Made by a program: the position numbers and the translations under genes. The notes beneath the pieces were generated by a model. It worked only from the letters and a program-made list of their open reading frames with translations, did not search any database and was not told where the DNA came from. From Scytalidium lignicola (lineage: Eukaryota > Ascomycota > Leotiomycetes), in assembly GCA_002812745.2 (NCBI GenBank), contig NCSJ02000033.1:1-64000 (forward strand): a stretch of DNA of 64,000 nt, given 5' to 3'. Every line of letters starts with the position of its first letter. Position 1 is the stretch's first letter. Positions 50,114-61,039 of the stretch are shown in pieces.

Positions 50114-50646
50114 ATGAATTCCCTTGAGATAATGACTACAGTTACGAAGATTACTACTACAGTTACGGCTGCACCTACTTGCTCTTCCCCCCCGACTTCA
50201 TCAGGATGGTTGGGTTATTCATTTGACGTGCCAGCCTTGATCCAGGCTGTCGTGGTGGGTTTGCTTCTCCACATCGTGTGGGAAGGGATGAAGAGGATAT
50301 GTCCTGAATGGGGACTCATCAAATGGATCAGGGACCGGGGCGTGCTGCTGGAAATTCTGGCAGAAGAGGAGAGGGCCCGGCTGCTGGCCAAGAAGTACGT
50401 AGGATAAGATCCATTATTTTATAATCGCTATATAGCTTTATGTTATAATTGCTAAAATGATATAGGGCCAAGAAAGCAGCAGAAGATGCAGCAACAGCTG
50501 CTGCAGCTGCAGCAGGAGCACCACCACCACCACCACCAGCCCCACCACCAGGACCACTGCCGCAACCAACAGCAGCTGCAGCAGGAGGAGGAGCAGGAGG
50601 AGGGGGGAGCAATACCANTCGGGCCCGCGGCGATCTTCGCGGCTAG
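50114..50646 (+). CDS. Small single-pass membrane protein with Ala/Pro/Gly-rich tail, unknown function
   Basis: Two exons: 50114-50394 and 50466-50646, giving 153 residues. I do not recognise the family. A Thr-rich head (1-30) precedes a hydrophobic helix (about residues 40-58, LIQAVVVGLLLHIVW). A charged helix follows (EGMKRICPEW, EILAEEERARLLAKK), then the second exon encodes an Ala-rich, Pro-rich and Gly-rich tail. One ambiguous base at 50618 lies in the tail, so its frame and end are uncertain. If the intron is retained the frame stops at 50407 after 97 residues. The RIP-damaged copy 2.3 kb upstream shows the gene was duplicated. The ATG at 50114 is used because the similarity to the copy includes the leader directly in front of it. 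Confidence 0.6.
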
Positions 50647-52967
50647 CACCACCAGTTGCACGTAAGTCCTGTCATTAGAATACTATTACCCCAAAAATTA
50701 TGAATATGTACTCATATTATCTAGATTCTTAATTGGTGGGGCTTGGGGAGAGGGAAGGGTTGTTTTTTTGTTTGTTTTTCGGGGAGTTTTGTTTTTGTTT
50801 TTTTTTGTTTTTGTTTTTTTTTGTTTTTGTTTTTTTTTGTTTTTTTGTTTTCCTTCTCTTTCCTTTNTGTTTCTTGCTTCCTTCTCTTTCNTTTTTTTTT
50901 CCAATTTTCCATTTTTCCTTTTTTCCTTTTTTCCTTTTCCTCCTTTCCTTTTTCCTTTTTTCNTTTTTTTTATTACTGCATACTTAGGAGTCGGTGACTT
51001 CAGTCGAAGAGACAGAGAAAGAGTTAATGCTTGTATGATATCATCTGAAAGGGGTAAAACAAAGATGGCGGAAACATGGCTTTTTTTAAATTTGTCTGTC
51101 AGACGCAGCAAAGAGTTTGCAAGGAGTTAGATGATGCATCAATTTGGAAGCGAAACCCTCCATCTGAGATTCTTCCCTTTTTCTTTGCGGGGNTANTATG
51201 TGATGTGATTATTGTGTGTGTGTGTGTGACATCTACAATTCTAAGAATCCGCGTAATAGGTGTAACAGAAATAGCTAGCCTTGTCCTTCTCTTTCTTCAA
51301 CATTACACCCGAAGCAGATTCACATCCAGACAACTATCAGCCCAGCAAGATATCGGTACTGTATCATTCATTACATTCTGTGCAAGTGATTCGATGGCCG
51401 GGGATAGAAGTGAGCCAGTCCAACCTGTTCGTAAGACCCTTGTGCAAAGCAAACCTAATCTGGTGCAACACGGGTTAATATACACACACAGTGGTGAATG
51501 GGTTACATCCGGTGAAAGGGATAGAATATCTAGTGTAAGTAACAAAGGTTGTCTGTAGATGAAAGGATTGGGATATCTCTTTCCTGGATTTTATTCCGAT
51601 TGTTTTACCACCTCTCAAGAAGGAAGAAGACGAAGAGAAAAGAAGAAAGAGAAATAAATTATAAGAAACCTTGCAATCCTCGATTCTAGAGTTTCCCCAG
51701 CCCGGCACTGAACTTGATGACGTACACCTACCTCCCTGCTGTGTGACAACAATATATGGAATTAGTTAATCCGTACCTTACATTGATTTACTAGTTAGAC
51801 GAAGCCACTGTACTGTAGTAACAAAAGGAAAAAGAAAAGAAAGGAGAAGAAAAGACCAAACGTTTTTTTTTTTTGCTTCTTCCCTTCCCTCCGGCTGTGT
51901 TATGTGTGTCTCGGACAATGGAAGAGGAGTACCGGTCCTGCCTTGTAGGGCGCGAGGCGCTGCTGGCTGCTGGCTGCTGCTCGCTGGCCCCAGTCCCCTG
52001 AAACGGCAGTTCTGAGTCCTGTGGCTGGCCGGGATTCGGTTGGCTGTTGGACGTTCCAAGAACTTCGGTCTCTCGACACAAAGCGTCTAGCAAATCTTCT
52101 GGACCCCTCGATTGCAAACTGGTTAATTACATCCTATCCTGTACGAGGAAAAGAAGAGGTTTACTTCCTAGATCCAGAGGGTTTTTTTTCGGTGCCCGAT
52201 TTCCCCGAAACAAGGGCTGGAGGCTCATTTGTTGGTCTGGTAGTTTGTTTCGCGTTGTGTTCTAGTTGAGATACTTGTACTCGTACCGCACACGCATAAC
52301 CTATAGATGTCAAGATGGAGCTTTACTCCTTACGCCCCTTGCTCGAACCGCCCTGGGACTACGCCGATGACCAGACCGCTGGTAGAAGTCAAATCCTTGA
52401 AGATCGTCTTCCATTTGTCGAGGGAGATTCGCAGTTTCTCAGTCATGCCGTCGCGTCAAACCGCGGGCGGGGGGGGCCAAGTGGTCGCGCAACATAAAAA
52501 TGAAAAGGTTCGTCGAGTATTTTGACTCTGCATCACCCCAATCTTCGAGGGAAGTGCATGAAGAATTCCTGTTTCTTTATTATTGTTGAGTTTCTTTATT
52601 TTACTTCTTTTCTTTTCCTGTTTGGATTTTCTTTATCTTACATTTCTTCTGTTCACAATAAGGCTGTTTCTTCCTTTTCGATAATCGGTTTCCCAGCCAC
52701 AATAGTAGCACAGTCATTGATATACACAGCGGAAATATCTGTGTCATATTAGACAACAAAGGGATCATCGTGTCTATTGTTACCTCTTATTGTCTCTAGA
52801 GCATTTTCAAGCCTCTTGAATTTCCTACCTTATCTTGACTAAAAAATATATCCTAGCCACCTGGTTTCCTACCTTCTCGGGAGACATTTTAAAACTCTAT
52901 ATCTAGTATATTTCATATCTCCAAGCTATCACATTATCACACATCATACATCAGACAAAACACAATC
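50647..52967. other. Intergenic region with a long pyrimidine tract
   Basis: No supportable gene. It holds the pyrimidine tract at about 50755-50972, several short frames without domains (for example 51076-51558) and the GH16 promoter with AT-rich leader near 52860-52960. Five ambiguous bases occur here, two of them at 51193 and 51196. Confidence 0.5.
50755..50972 (+). repeat. Pyrimidine (T/TTTTTG then TTTCC) simple repeat
   Basis: About 220 bases are almost entirely T with regularly spaced G, then C. The first half repeats TTTTTG-like units and the second half TTTTTCC-like units. Three ambiguous bases fall here, beside T runs. Length is likely unstable in sequencing and in nature. Confidence 0.85.
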
Positions 52968-54005
52968 ATGCGACTTTCAAATCTTCTCCTCCATTTCAGC
53001 GTTTCCTTAACAGGCAGCATAGGCGTCGCAAACGCTGCCTACTCCATCCAAGACACCTTCGATACCAGCAATTTCTTCAACGAGTTTTCCTTCTTCACGG
53101 GATCTGACCCTACCAATGGCTTCGTAAGCTATGTCCCCGCAGTATCAGCAAATCTATCTGCTCTAGCAGGCTATACCAGCAGTGCTGTATACCTAGGCGT
53201 GGACCACACAACCATAAACCCCAGCGGAGGCCGTCGTTCCGTCAGAGTCACCTCCAATAAATCCTATACTCACGGTCTTTTCATTGCGGACATAGCTCAC
53301 ATGCCAGACTCCACATGCGGAGTGTGGCCAGCTTTCTGGACATTCGGACCTAACTGGCCCACGGCTGGTGAAATCGATATTATGGAAGGAGTGAACGCGC
53401 AAACCACCAATTCTATGACACTGCACACATCAGCCGGCTGTACCATCACTGGGACAGGAGCAAAATATAGCTCGAAGCTATCAAATGCGAACTGTAATGC
53501 CGGAAACGGCAACGATGGATGCAGCTTCAGCGGCGCGGATACACAGGGCTACGGCACGGGATTCAACGCCGTAGGAGGCGGGATCTACGCTATGGACTGG
53601 ACTTCCTCCGCCATTAACATCTACTTCTTCCCACGTTCATCCATTCCTTCTGATATCACCTCCGGCGCACCTGCTCCTGAGACCTGGGGCAGCCCCGTCG
53701 CCAGCTTCGTCGGTGGCAGTGGGTGTGACATTGATACGCATTTCGCAAACCACAACATCGTCTTCAACACGGATTTCTGTGGAGACTGGGCTGGCAATGT
53801 GTGGGAATCGGGGAGTTGCGCTGCTTTGGCGAGTACTTGCGAACTTTACGTGGCGGCGAATCCGACGGCTTTTCGGGATGCTTATTGGGAGATTAATTCG
53901 GTCAAGGTTTACCAGGATGGAGGAAATTCTACTACTATTCCTTCTACGACGAAAAGAGCTGTTAGGACGAAGAGAGAGTTTAGGTCTGTGCCGTTTATGG
54001 CGTAG
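52968..54005 (+). CDS. Secreted GH16 beta-glucanase
   Basis: A single exon of 345 residues. A signal peptide covers about residues 1-23 (MRLSNLLLHFSVSLTG...VANA). The GH16 catalytic signature GEIDIMEG gives nucleophile Glu135, Asp137 and acid/base Glu140, preceded by CGVWPAFWTFG, as in endo-1,3(4)-beta-glucanases. It should cut beta-1,3/1,4 glucans outside the cell, in wall remodelling or on plant or fungal polymers. The C-terminus has a short Ser/Thr tail and dibasic sites (TKRAVRTKREF) that may be processed. No GPI signal is seen. Confidence 0.93.
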   Translation: MRLSNLLLHFSVSLTGSIGVANAAYSIQDTFDTSNFFNEFSFFTGSDPTNGFVSYVPAVSANLSALAGYTSSAVYLGVDHTTINPSGGRRSVRVTSNKSYTHGLFIADIAHMPDSTCGVWPAFWTFGPNWPTAGEIDIMEGVNAQTTNSMTLHTSAGCTITGTGAKYSSKLSNANCNAGNGNDGCSFSGADTQGYGTGFNAVGGGIYAMDWTSSAINIYFFPRSSIPSDITSGAPAPETWGSPVASFVGGSGCDIDTHFANHNIVFNTDFCGDWAGNVWESGSCAALASTCELYVAANPTAFRDAYWEINSVKVYQDGGNSTTIPSTTKRAVRTKREFRSVPFMA

Positions 54006-54812
54006 AATGGATGGTTTGTTGCTATTGTTATGGAAGGAATAGGAGGGAGCTCTGGTAGTTGCCCTCAATTTATACCCTGAAGAGGATGGTGGGTGATATT
54101 GCACTTGCTTCTTTGTATCCACTTGTTTCCATTTTCTGATATATCTTGGCGCGAATATTGGGTGGTCTCTTTTTAGGGAGCATGGAGTTAGGGAAGGCTT
54201 ATGATCTTATTGTTATACCCAGATGAGAAATGATGGACGATTTATGGGATATTAGTTCACGTTGCATTTATATGATAGAGTTTCTGATTTCTAGACAGGA
54301 GTGTAGATATTGTTAGTTTTATAGCTTCTACTTGTAGATAAAGTGCTATCTGGTTTATTTCGTTTGCATTTTACTATGGCACAGCTCTGTACGACTGTGA
54401 GCCCACGTGCCATGACTTTGAAATTTCCAACACTATTTCGACAATTAAATATTTCCCTAATATTGCTATATTTTATTGCGTCTATTTAATTAAAAATTAA
54501 AAATAGAATAAAAAGAAAAGATTCACTTCTCAGAAAATTCAACCATAGCTCTCATCAGCTTATCGTATTCCAGAGCTAACCACCAAAAAAAGAGTGAACC
54601 GAGCTATCTATGAACAAGGTTCGAAATAATTTAACCTGGCAGCCTCACAGAAAACCCACGCGCCGCCTTGTCTCTTCTACCACAACGACAAACCCAACCC
54701 AACATCCCGCAATAAAACAAACCCCTCCCTCCAGATCTCCAAGCCCCCGAAATCAACACAAAAAGAAAGAAAAGAGATTGCGACTATCTAAGAGGAGTAT
54801 TAGATTTAGGAG
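54006..54812. other. Intergenic region between GH16 and PRP4
   Basis: The two genes are on the same strand. AT-rich DNA covers 54440-54520 and there is a CAC/AAACCC-rich leader at 54650-54740. No gene is seen. Confidence 0.5.
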
Positions 54813-56783
54813 ATGGCCATGCACCCCGCGCGCCTGGCCTACGTAGAGGAAGCTGCATCAGAGGTAAGCTTTTCTTTCAGCATTTCCCCCCCTTCCCCTC
54901 TCTCCCCTCTCCTAAAGAAAAGAGAGAAGAGAAATTTTTTGCAGACTTTCAAAACTGTGCGAAGAAGGCTGGTGTTTATATGCATTCTAGAGGGAACGGA
55001 AATGGAGCAGCCTTTAGTTCTTTTGCATGGTTGATGGATGATTACTGGNTTTTTTTGTCTACGTTGCCGTTGTTACGGCTAGAAGCTTAGCACATTGGCA
55101 GGTTTTGAAGCTTGTTTTGATATATGGGTGGAGGGGAGAGGGGGAATAAAATACAGCTGCTGATTGATCTGGTGTTATTTTCAGGATAGAGGGATTGATT
55201 TGGATAATATTCGTAAGTAGCCACCACACATTCATCCTCTCTACGCTGATACATGAGTTCNTTTTTTGTGCTAATCTTCTACCCTTTATACAGCAATCGA
55301 CCATGACTATGAGCTTCCTTCTGCAGGCAGCGGTATAGCTCCCGAACGAGCCTCCGCTATCCTCTCCCAATTCGATAGAAAACGGCGCGCTGCTGCAATT
55401 GCAGTCCCTACAGACGATGGACGCGTTCGAGCACGGTTGCGAGAGATGGGCGAGCCCGTCACGCTCTTCGGCGAGGGACCGGGTGATCGGCGCGATCGAT
55501 TACGGGAGTTACTTTCGATACAGGAGGAGATGCAGGAGTTGGAAGATGAGGAGGGGGATTCAAAGATGCCGGATGTTGGCGGTGTGGACGATGAGCAGAA
55601 TGAGGTTGAGGAGGAGTTCTACACCAAGGGAATCGCGGAGTTGGTTGCGGCGCGGAAGGATATTGCGAGATACTCGTTACCTAGGGCGAGGAATCGATTG
55701 GCGTGTCAGAAAGTCGAGACTACGATACCGTTACGGACGCATGTTAAGTTTCGGAAGGGGATTAAGGAGCGGTTGCAGGGCTTTGAACTTCAGGGCAGTC
55801 AGATGGCTGGAGAGAGACCTGTTAGTATAACGCGGTTTTCACCTAATGGGGAGATCATCGCGGCTGGGAATTGGGGTGGTGGGATTAAACTTCTGGAAGT
55901 TCCTACTCTGGAGGAGAAGAGGTCATTAAGAGGTCATACAGATCGGATTGGAGGTATTGCTTGGCACCCTGAGGCTACGTTGCCAGGCACGACTTTGTCT
56001 CCTGATGCGGTTAATATGGCGTCTGGTGGTGCGGAAGGGAGTGTGCATTTGTGGTCACTGAACCAGGAGACGCCCATCGCGACATTAGCAGGTCACAACC
56101 AGCGTGTGTGTCGAGTGGAATTTCACCCATCGGGCAAGTATCTTGCAACTGCCTCCGAAGACACCACATGGCGGCTCTGGGATGTGAATACAACGACTGA
56201 ACTCCTTCTCCAAGAAGGCCACTCTCGTGGTGTCTTCACAGTGAGCTTCAACGCCGATGGTTCCCTCCTTGCTAGTGCTGGAATGGACAGCATTGGCCGG
56301 ATCTGGGATCTCCGAACCGGACGAACGGTTATGATCTTAGAGGGACATATACGCCCTATCTACGCTCTGGACTGGGGCTCTGACGGCCACCGCGTCCTCT
56401 CCGGTTCAGGTGACGGATGGGTTAAATGCTGGGACGTACGCAAAGTGTCTGGCACAGGCGGCATAGGTGCTCACCGCAGCGTTGTAAGTGACCTCCGGTG
56501 GTTCAAGGGTCAGGACGATGCAGCATCAGGATATATCCCCGAAGTCATTGATGAAAAGGGGGAGCGAAGACCGAAGAAATCAGGGACTTTTTTCGTCAGC
56601 GGTGGATTTGACAAGAATGTTAATATCTTTTCGGCGGACGATTGGGCGCTTGTGCAGAGTTTGAGTGGACATACGGGGAACGTTCACTCGGTAGATATTA
56701 CAAGGGATGCGAAGTGGATTGTTAGCGGAGGATATGATCGGACGGTTAAGCTTTGGGGGAGGAATGATGGGGAGGGAGTCTAA
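54813..56783 (+). CDS. PRP4: U4/U6 snRNP protein PRP4 (WD40)
   Basis: Three exons: 54813-54863, 55185-55212 and 55294-56783, giving 522 residues. The second exon is only 28 bases; it is needed to bring the 17-residue first exon into the frame of the third and gives DRGIDLDNI before [13 protein letters not shown]4-type N-terminal motif ([19 protein letters not shown]) precedes a seven-bladed WD40 propeller (about 190-515), with repeated GH...WD units. It is a core part of the U4/U6.U5 tri-snRNP in pre-mRNA splicing. Ambiguous bases at 55029 and 55261 fall in introns. Confidence 0.9.
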
Positions 56784-57458
56784 GGTTTATTTGTTTAGTT
56801 ATATATGTATGCATGGGACCTTGTATGAAGATTCCATGCTTCGGCGTTAGTGTCATGATAAAGGCAAAAGGCGAAATGCCGTATAAGTGTAATATATATA
56901 CTTCAGCATGAAATCGAAAAAGAAGAAATGTTGTTTCATAGAATTGCTCTCATGGTGACGAATACAGTGAATGGAAGGAGGTCTTGAGGATTTGCGTAGG
57001 TAGGTAGGGCTTACGGTAGGGTACTCTAACCTGCTTTAGGTTCTGCCACCACTAAACAAGATTTGAACTTTTATCAAATTCGTACTCAGATGTGCAACAA
57101 AAACTTTTTGCGTCCAATCCTTTGCGGATATTTGGAAAAGATCTTCAGGTGTCTTGGCAATTCCTGCTCTTTGTTGTGAGGCAGGTAACCCCGCTCCCTT
57201 GCTCCTCTTTCTCATACAGGTACCTTCAGCAATCTTATATAAGAACGAAACTTAATAGAGCATATACTTTTATTCAATTCAGCTACATGTATCTACAGAT
57301 CCATTATTCTATAATAAATACCTCTTTTACCCCAAACAAAGATCTCATATTCCTACCATATACAGTACTTAACTGGAATGGCACTATCATACAAAAAACC
57401 CTCATTATATATATATGATATCGGGCATCCAAAATACACATGCTGGCTATTACCAGCT
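56784..57458. other. Convergent 3' intergenic region
   Basis: This lies between PRP4 (+) and the PP2C gene (-) and should contain both 3' ends. AT-rich; no gene seen. Confidence 0.6.
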
Positions 57459-58718
57459 TCATTTCCCATCTTCAACAACGACTATAACCAAAACGCAAAT
57501 ATCATCTACTTTCCCGCCGTGATATCGTTCGTGAGGGTAATACCTCTGCACTTCTTTCGCAAAAGGTCCATCCTTCTTGGTATTAACACTCGCAGCCTTA
57601 GCTTCACCCGTGATTCCAACAGCCAAAAATGACTGCAAAGTATGAATCTCATTTGTCTCAGGCGTATGCGGCCCATCGACGAATGTAAACTGCCGCAGTT
57701 GTTTCCCAACTCTGATTCCATCGTCTGCATATTCCCATGCTTGAGCACTAGTCATCAACCGACTCACAATTCTAAGTATATCCTGACTCGATAAATTATC
57801 CCACACACCATCAGATGCAAATACAAGAACATCTCCATGTCTCAGCTTATGCGAACTGACATTCGCATCCTTGGGGAAATCACAAAGCTGCATCCCGCCA
57901 AACGCCGCCGCCTGCGCCAGGATCTTCTTCGGCACAATCGAAAGCTGATAGGGGGTATTAAACGCATGCGTCTGTGGTTCCGAGTAATTATGTATAGCGT
58001 TCAACCGCAACTGTACAAATCCCGAGTCTCCCAGGTTCGCTACTTCAAGCGTGCCGTCCGCTCTAGCAATTCCCACGCACGCTGTACTTCCACCTGCTCG
58101 CACACTCCTGTCATCGCATATCCGTTCGAAGCCTGTCTGCATTAGTGCTCTCGCGCTGAGCGGAAGACTCTTTTCATCATCCGGTGAGGGTGAGTATGTG
58201 TATGCCGTGTCTGCCATGTAATCACAGATTCCATGTGCGAAGTCCGCTGGGTCGACACCGGAATCAACCCATCCTCCTACGCCATCTGCAATGCCCAATG
58301 CTACGTCTGAGGTCTCGCCGACTTTGGATACGAAGAATGCGTCTTGGCCGCTGTCGGGTCGAGTTCTCTTGTCTTTTCGCCGAGCGACGATGGCATTGGT
58401 GGGGTCGAAGTGGAAGACATTTGTTTTGGGATTGTAACGGCGGTCTTTGGCTGTAAAAGACGCGGCAATTCCGTATGAGAATTTCGAGGTTGAGAAGTTG
58501 GGTGGAGAGGTAGTGAAGGTGCGACGATGGGGTGACAATTGCGATAATTGTCTTCGACGAAATCGTGGAAGAATGGAGGTAGAAATGAGGATTGATGAAT
58601 GGTATTGCCGATGAGAATCATTACGTGTATACAGTCTGCTAATTCGAACAGGGGCTCTCAGTAAGTAAATGTTTTTGCATGTCTCTGGCGTAAAGGTAGC
58701 GCGGAATAAGGCGGCCAT
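57459..58718 (-). CDS. PTC7: PTC7-type mitochondrial PP2C phosphatase
   Basis: A single exon of 419 residues. An Arg/Ser-rich presequence (about 1-75) suits mitochondrial import. The PP2C fold has metal ligands in SGQDAFF (Asp126), GIADGVGGW (Asp145), ASDGVWDN and the late VDDICVLV. In yeast, Ptc7 dephosphorylates Coq7 and controls coenzyme Q synthesis; in animals PPTC7 acts in mitophagy control. The role here is inferred from similarity. Unlike budding yeast PTC7, no intron is seen. Confidence 0.9.
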   Translation of the reverse strand: MAALFRATFTPETCKNIYLLRAPVRISRLYTRNDSHRQYHSSILISTSILPRFRRRQLSQLSPHRRTFTTSPPNFSTSKFSYGIAASFTAKDRRYNPKTNVFHFDPTNAIVARRKDKRTRPDSGQDAFFVSKVGETSDVALGIADGVGGWVDSGVDPADFAHGICDYMADTAYTYSPSPDDEKSLPLSARALMQTGFERICDDRSVRAGGSTACVGIARADGTLEVANLGDSGFVQLRLNAIHNYSEPQTHAFNTPYQLSIVPKKILAQAAAFGGMQLCDFPKDANVSSHKLRHGDVLVFASDGVWDNLSSQDILRIVSRLMTSAQAWEYADDGIRVGKQLRQFTFVDGPHTPETNEIHTLQSFLAVGITGEAKAASVNTKKDGPFAKEVQRYYPHERYHGGKVDDICVLVIVVVEDGK

Positions 58719-59348
58719 TGCGAAATATTTGCTAAATATACTTTCGAGTAGAACTCGAATAAGAAAATCGTAAGGCGAAGCCCGAAGGCCCGCGTATGAA
58801 GTAAGGAGGGACTATAATAAAAATACTAGCATGTTTCTTTGCTGGCGTTGTGGGTGGAAGTCTGGCGGATTCAGGAGCAATCCGTAAGCTGGTTGTTGTC
58901 GTGGCACAAAGGAGGTTGATAAATTCCATCAACACGAAATCGTCATTGACGTGGGTGCTTTTGCTGTGCGGCCCGTGCGTGGGCTTGGGTGGTTGTGTGT
59001 GGGGCCTTCTAAATCTTCGAATGGTTCCTGAGGCTTCTGCAAAATTGCCAAATCCGGAAATATCTTGCCTCATACAATTGAAATTACAATTACAATTAAT
59101 ACAGTACNAAAAAAGTGAAACTAGTGACATGGCACTCCAGTAAAAATCGAGTTCGAATACCGACAGAGCCAACTTAATCCTATTAACCCAAAATGCAGCC
59201 AAAAACGGCCATGCAAAGCTTTATGATTGATTCCAGATAATCGAGGTATATCCGACCCATTGTTCTATCATACACAAGACATAGGCCCTAGCCACATGCG
59301 ATCCTGTCATCCAAAAACTCCTGGTCAAATGCTCCATACTCTAAACGC
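58719..59348. other. Intergenic region between PTC7 and JAC1
   Basis: Same-strand genes. No gene seen; an ambiguous base at 59108 beside an A run. Confidence 0.5.
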
Positions 59349-60131
59349 TCAATGCTCCAGCACAACCGGCCGTCCCTTCTCCCAATTATCTAAACTCTCC
59401 TTGATATTCACCCAGTACCTCAATTTCACACTCTCTATTTTCGCCTTCTCTAAATCGTCCGCCTTAAACGCTTCTTCTAGTATCTTTTCGCTAGCTTCGA
59501 TTCGCTCCTCATTCACGGCTTTTAGCTCAACCAGCTCTTCCTCTTCCCTTGCAGCCTCGATCTCCTCCCTCGTCTCCAAAACCTCCATCAACAATACTGG
59601 ATCGTCTACCTTGGCCGTCTCATCTCCTGCAACGTCAATCCCTCGCAGATGAAGCAGATACTGTGCGCGAAGGAGTGGATTCTGTAAAGTCTTGTAGGCT
59701 TCGTTGATTCTAGAGCTAGTAGCTTCGGCGCGGGTTTTTAGGTGTTGTGGATGTCGATCGGGATGCGCGACGGCCTGTAGCTGGAGAAATTCTTTGCGGA
59801 GCGCTTTGAGATCTATCACAAAGCCTCCTGCTGGTGGAGGACCAGAAGGAAGGGCTTCAGGAAAGAAATCGTAGTGGGTTTGAGGAGTGGAGGAAGATTT
59901 AGAAGCGGCTTCGTTTGAGATTGTTTGAGTAGATGAACTCTGTGATTGCCATCGTCGCTGATGATGCGTTGTGACTGTACTTTGGCTTGTAATGTGTGGC
60001 CGACTCCTGCTGCATCTTTGGCATGCTGTAGAGAAAGAAGATATGCTTTTCCGGGGACTTATTGTGAAAGTTCGCCCGCATTCGAAGGTCCGGTAAACCT
60101 GGGGAGCCTTTGAGAATATTGAAGGCCGCAT
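59349..60131 (-). CDS. JAC1: HSC20/JAC1 mitochondrial Fe-S co-chaperone
   Basis: A single exon of 260 residues. An Arg/Ser-rich presequence (about 1-80) precedes an N-terminal J domain with the HPD motif (123-125) and a C-terminal helical HscB domain (about 170-250), containing LLMEVLETREEIEAA. It stimulates the Ssq1-type Hsp70 and delivers ISU scaffold for Fe-S cluster transfer. The conserved Leu/Met face for ISU binding is within LLMEVLE. Confidence 0.93.
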   Translation of the reverse strand: MRPSIFSKAPQVYRTFECGRTFTISPRKSISSFSTACQRCSRSRPHITSQSTVTTHHQRRWQSQSSSTQTISNEAASKSSSTPQTHYDFFPEALPSGPPPAGGFVIDLKALRKEFLQLQAVAHPDRHPQHLKTRAEATSSRINEAYKTLQNPLLRAQYLLHLRGIDVAGDETAKVDDPVLLMEVLETREEIEAAREEEELVELKAVNEERIEASEKILEEAFKADDLEKAKIESVKLRYWVNIKESLDNWEKGRPVVLEH

Positions 60132-61039
60132 GTTGAATTATCTGATTTTGTACAAGTTATTGTTATGAACGAAAAAATCTTTGCTCATGAGGTAGAATTT
60201 CGGGGATTGGTAGAGCTTTAAGATCGGGATTTAAAGATTGGAAATCTTACATGCAGCTAAGAGCTTGTCCATGACGTCGCTAAATCCGAAAGCGGAGAAA
60301 CAGGGGTCTTTCTATACATCCCCGACAGATATACCGAAGTAGTCTCCGAGCAGGACGCTCTCGGATTTAAATCTGACAGCAGGACAAATAGATCAAAATA
60401 TATATAATAGAAAGCTTGGTCTCGGGGTTATCGTGTATGATTATAAAAGACTACATATGCAGCAAAAATATGAATTGGATAAGCAGGTATGTATTCACGA
60501 ACTTCTACCATTCAAGACGAAACATAGTAATGTTTTAAGAGCAAATAATGTATATTCCGTTTTTAACCCGGTTTTAAAAGAGAAAAAAAAAGAAGAAAGC
60601 TAAGTATCTAAAGCTCATTAAGGAGCAAAAACTGCTAAACAAAATAGGACGAATTACTAATAAACAATGTACCTCGCGCAATAAAATAGAAAACTAAAAG
60701 GAAGCAATATTAGAAATCAAGTCCTGTAGAATCAAACACCCGGTGAATCACCTCTATGCCCACAACAAAGAGTTATCCACCAATATGATATCCAAATAGG
60801 ATTAATCATCCACCCAATCTTGTAATCATCGATACTAGTACTGCCTGTTATAGGCATACTCTCTCTCCGTACTCATTGCTATTAAATAGCATGCGAAGGT
60901 GTTGGCTATGATATGAATTACTCGGCCTTTCTAGTGTATCTGACACACATGGCTCGTAATTATGAAGCAGAAAGGCTCAAAACGTTGAGCACGCACTCTA
61001 CTCATGCTGGACTCCATAGCACACCTTCAAAAATGCTAG
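60132..61039. other. AT-rich intergenic region
   Basis: Contains the JAC1 promoter and the 3' flank of the SH3BGR-like gene. AT-rich at 60480-60720. No gene is seen; the frame at 60913-61224 is antisense to the acidic tail of the SH3BGR-like gene. Confidence 0.5.

Noticed and set aside
51076..51558. 160-residue open frame (+) downstream of the pyrimidine tract
   Set aside because: It contains two ambiguous bases, a TG-repeat-coded stretch and no recognisable domain; codon use looks random.
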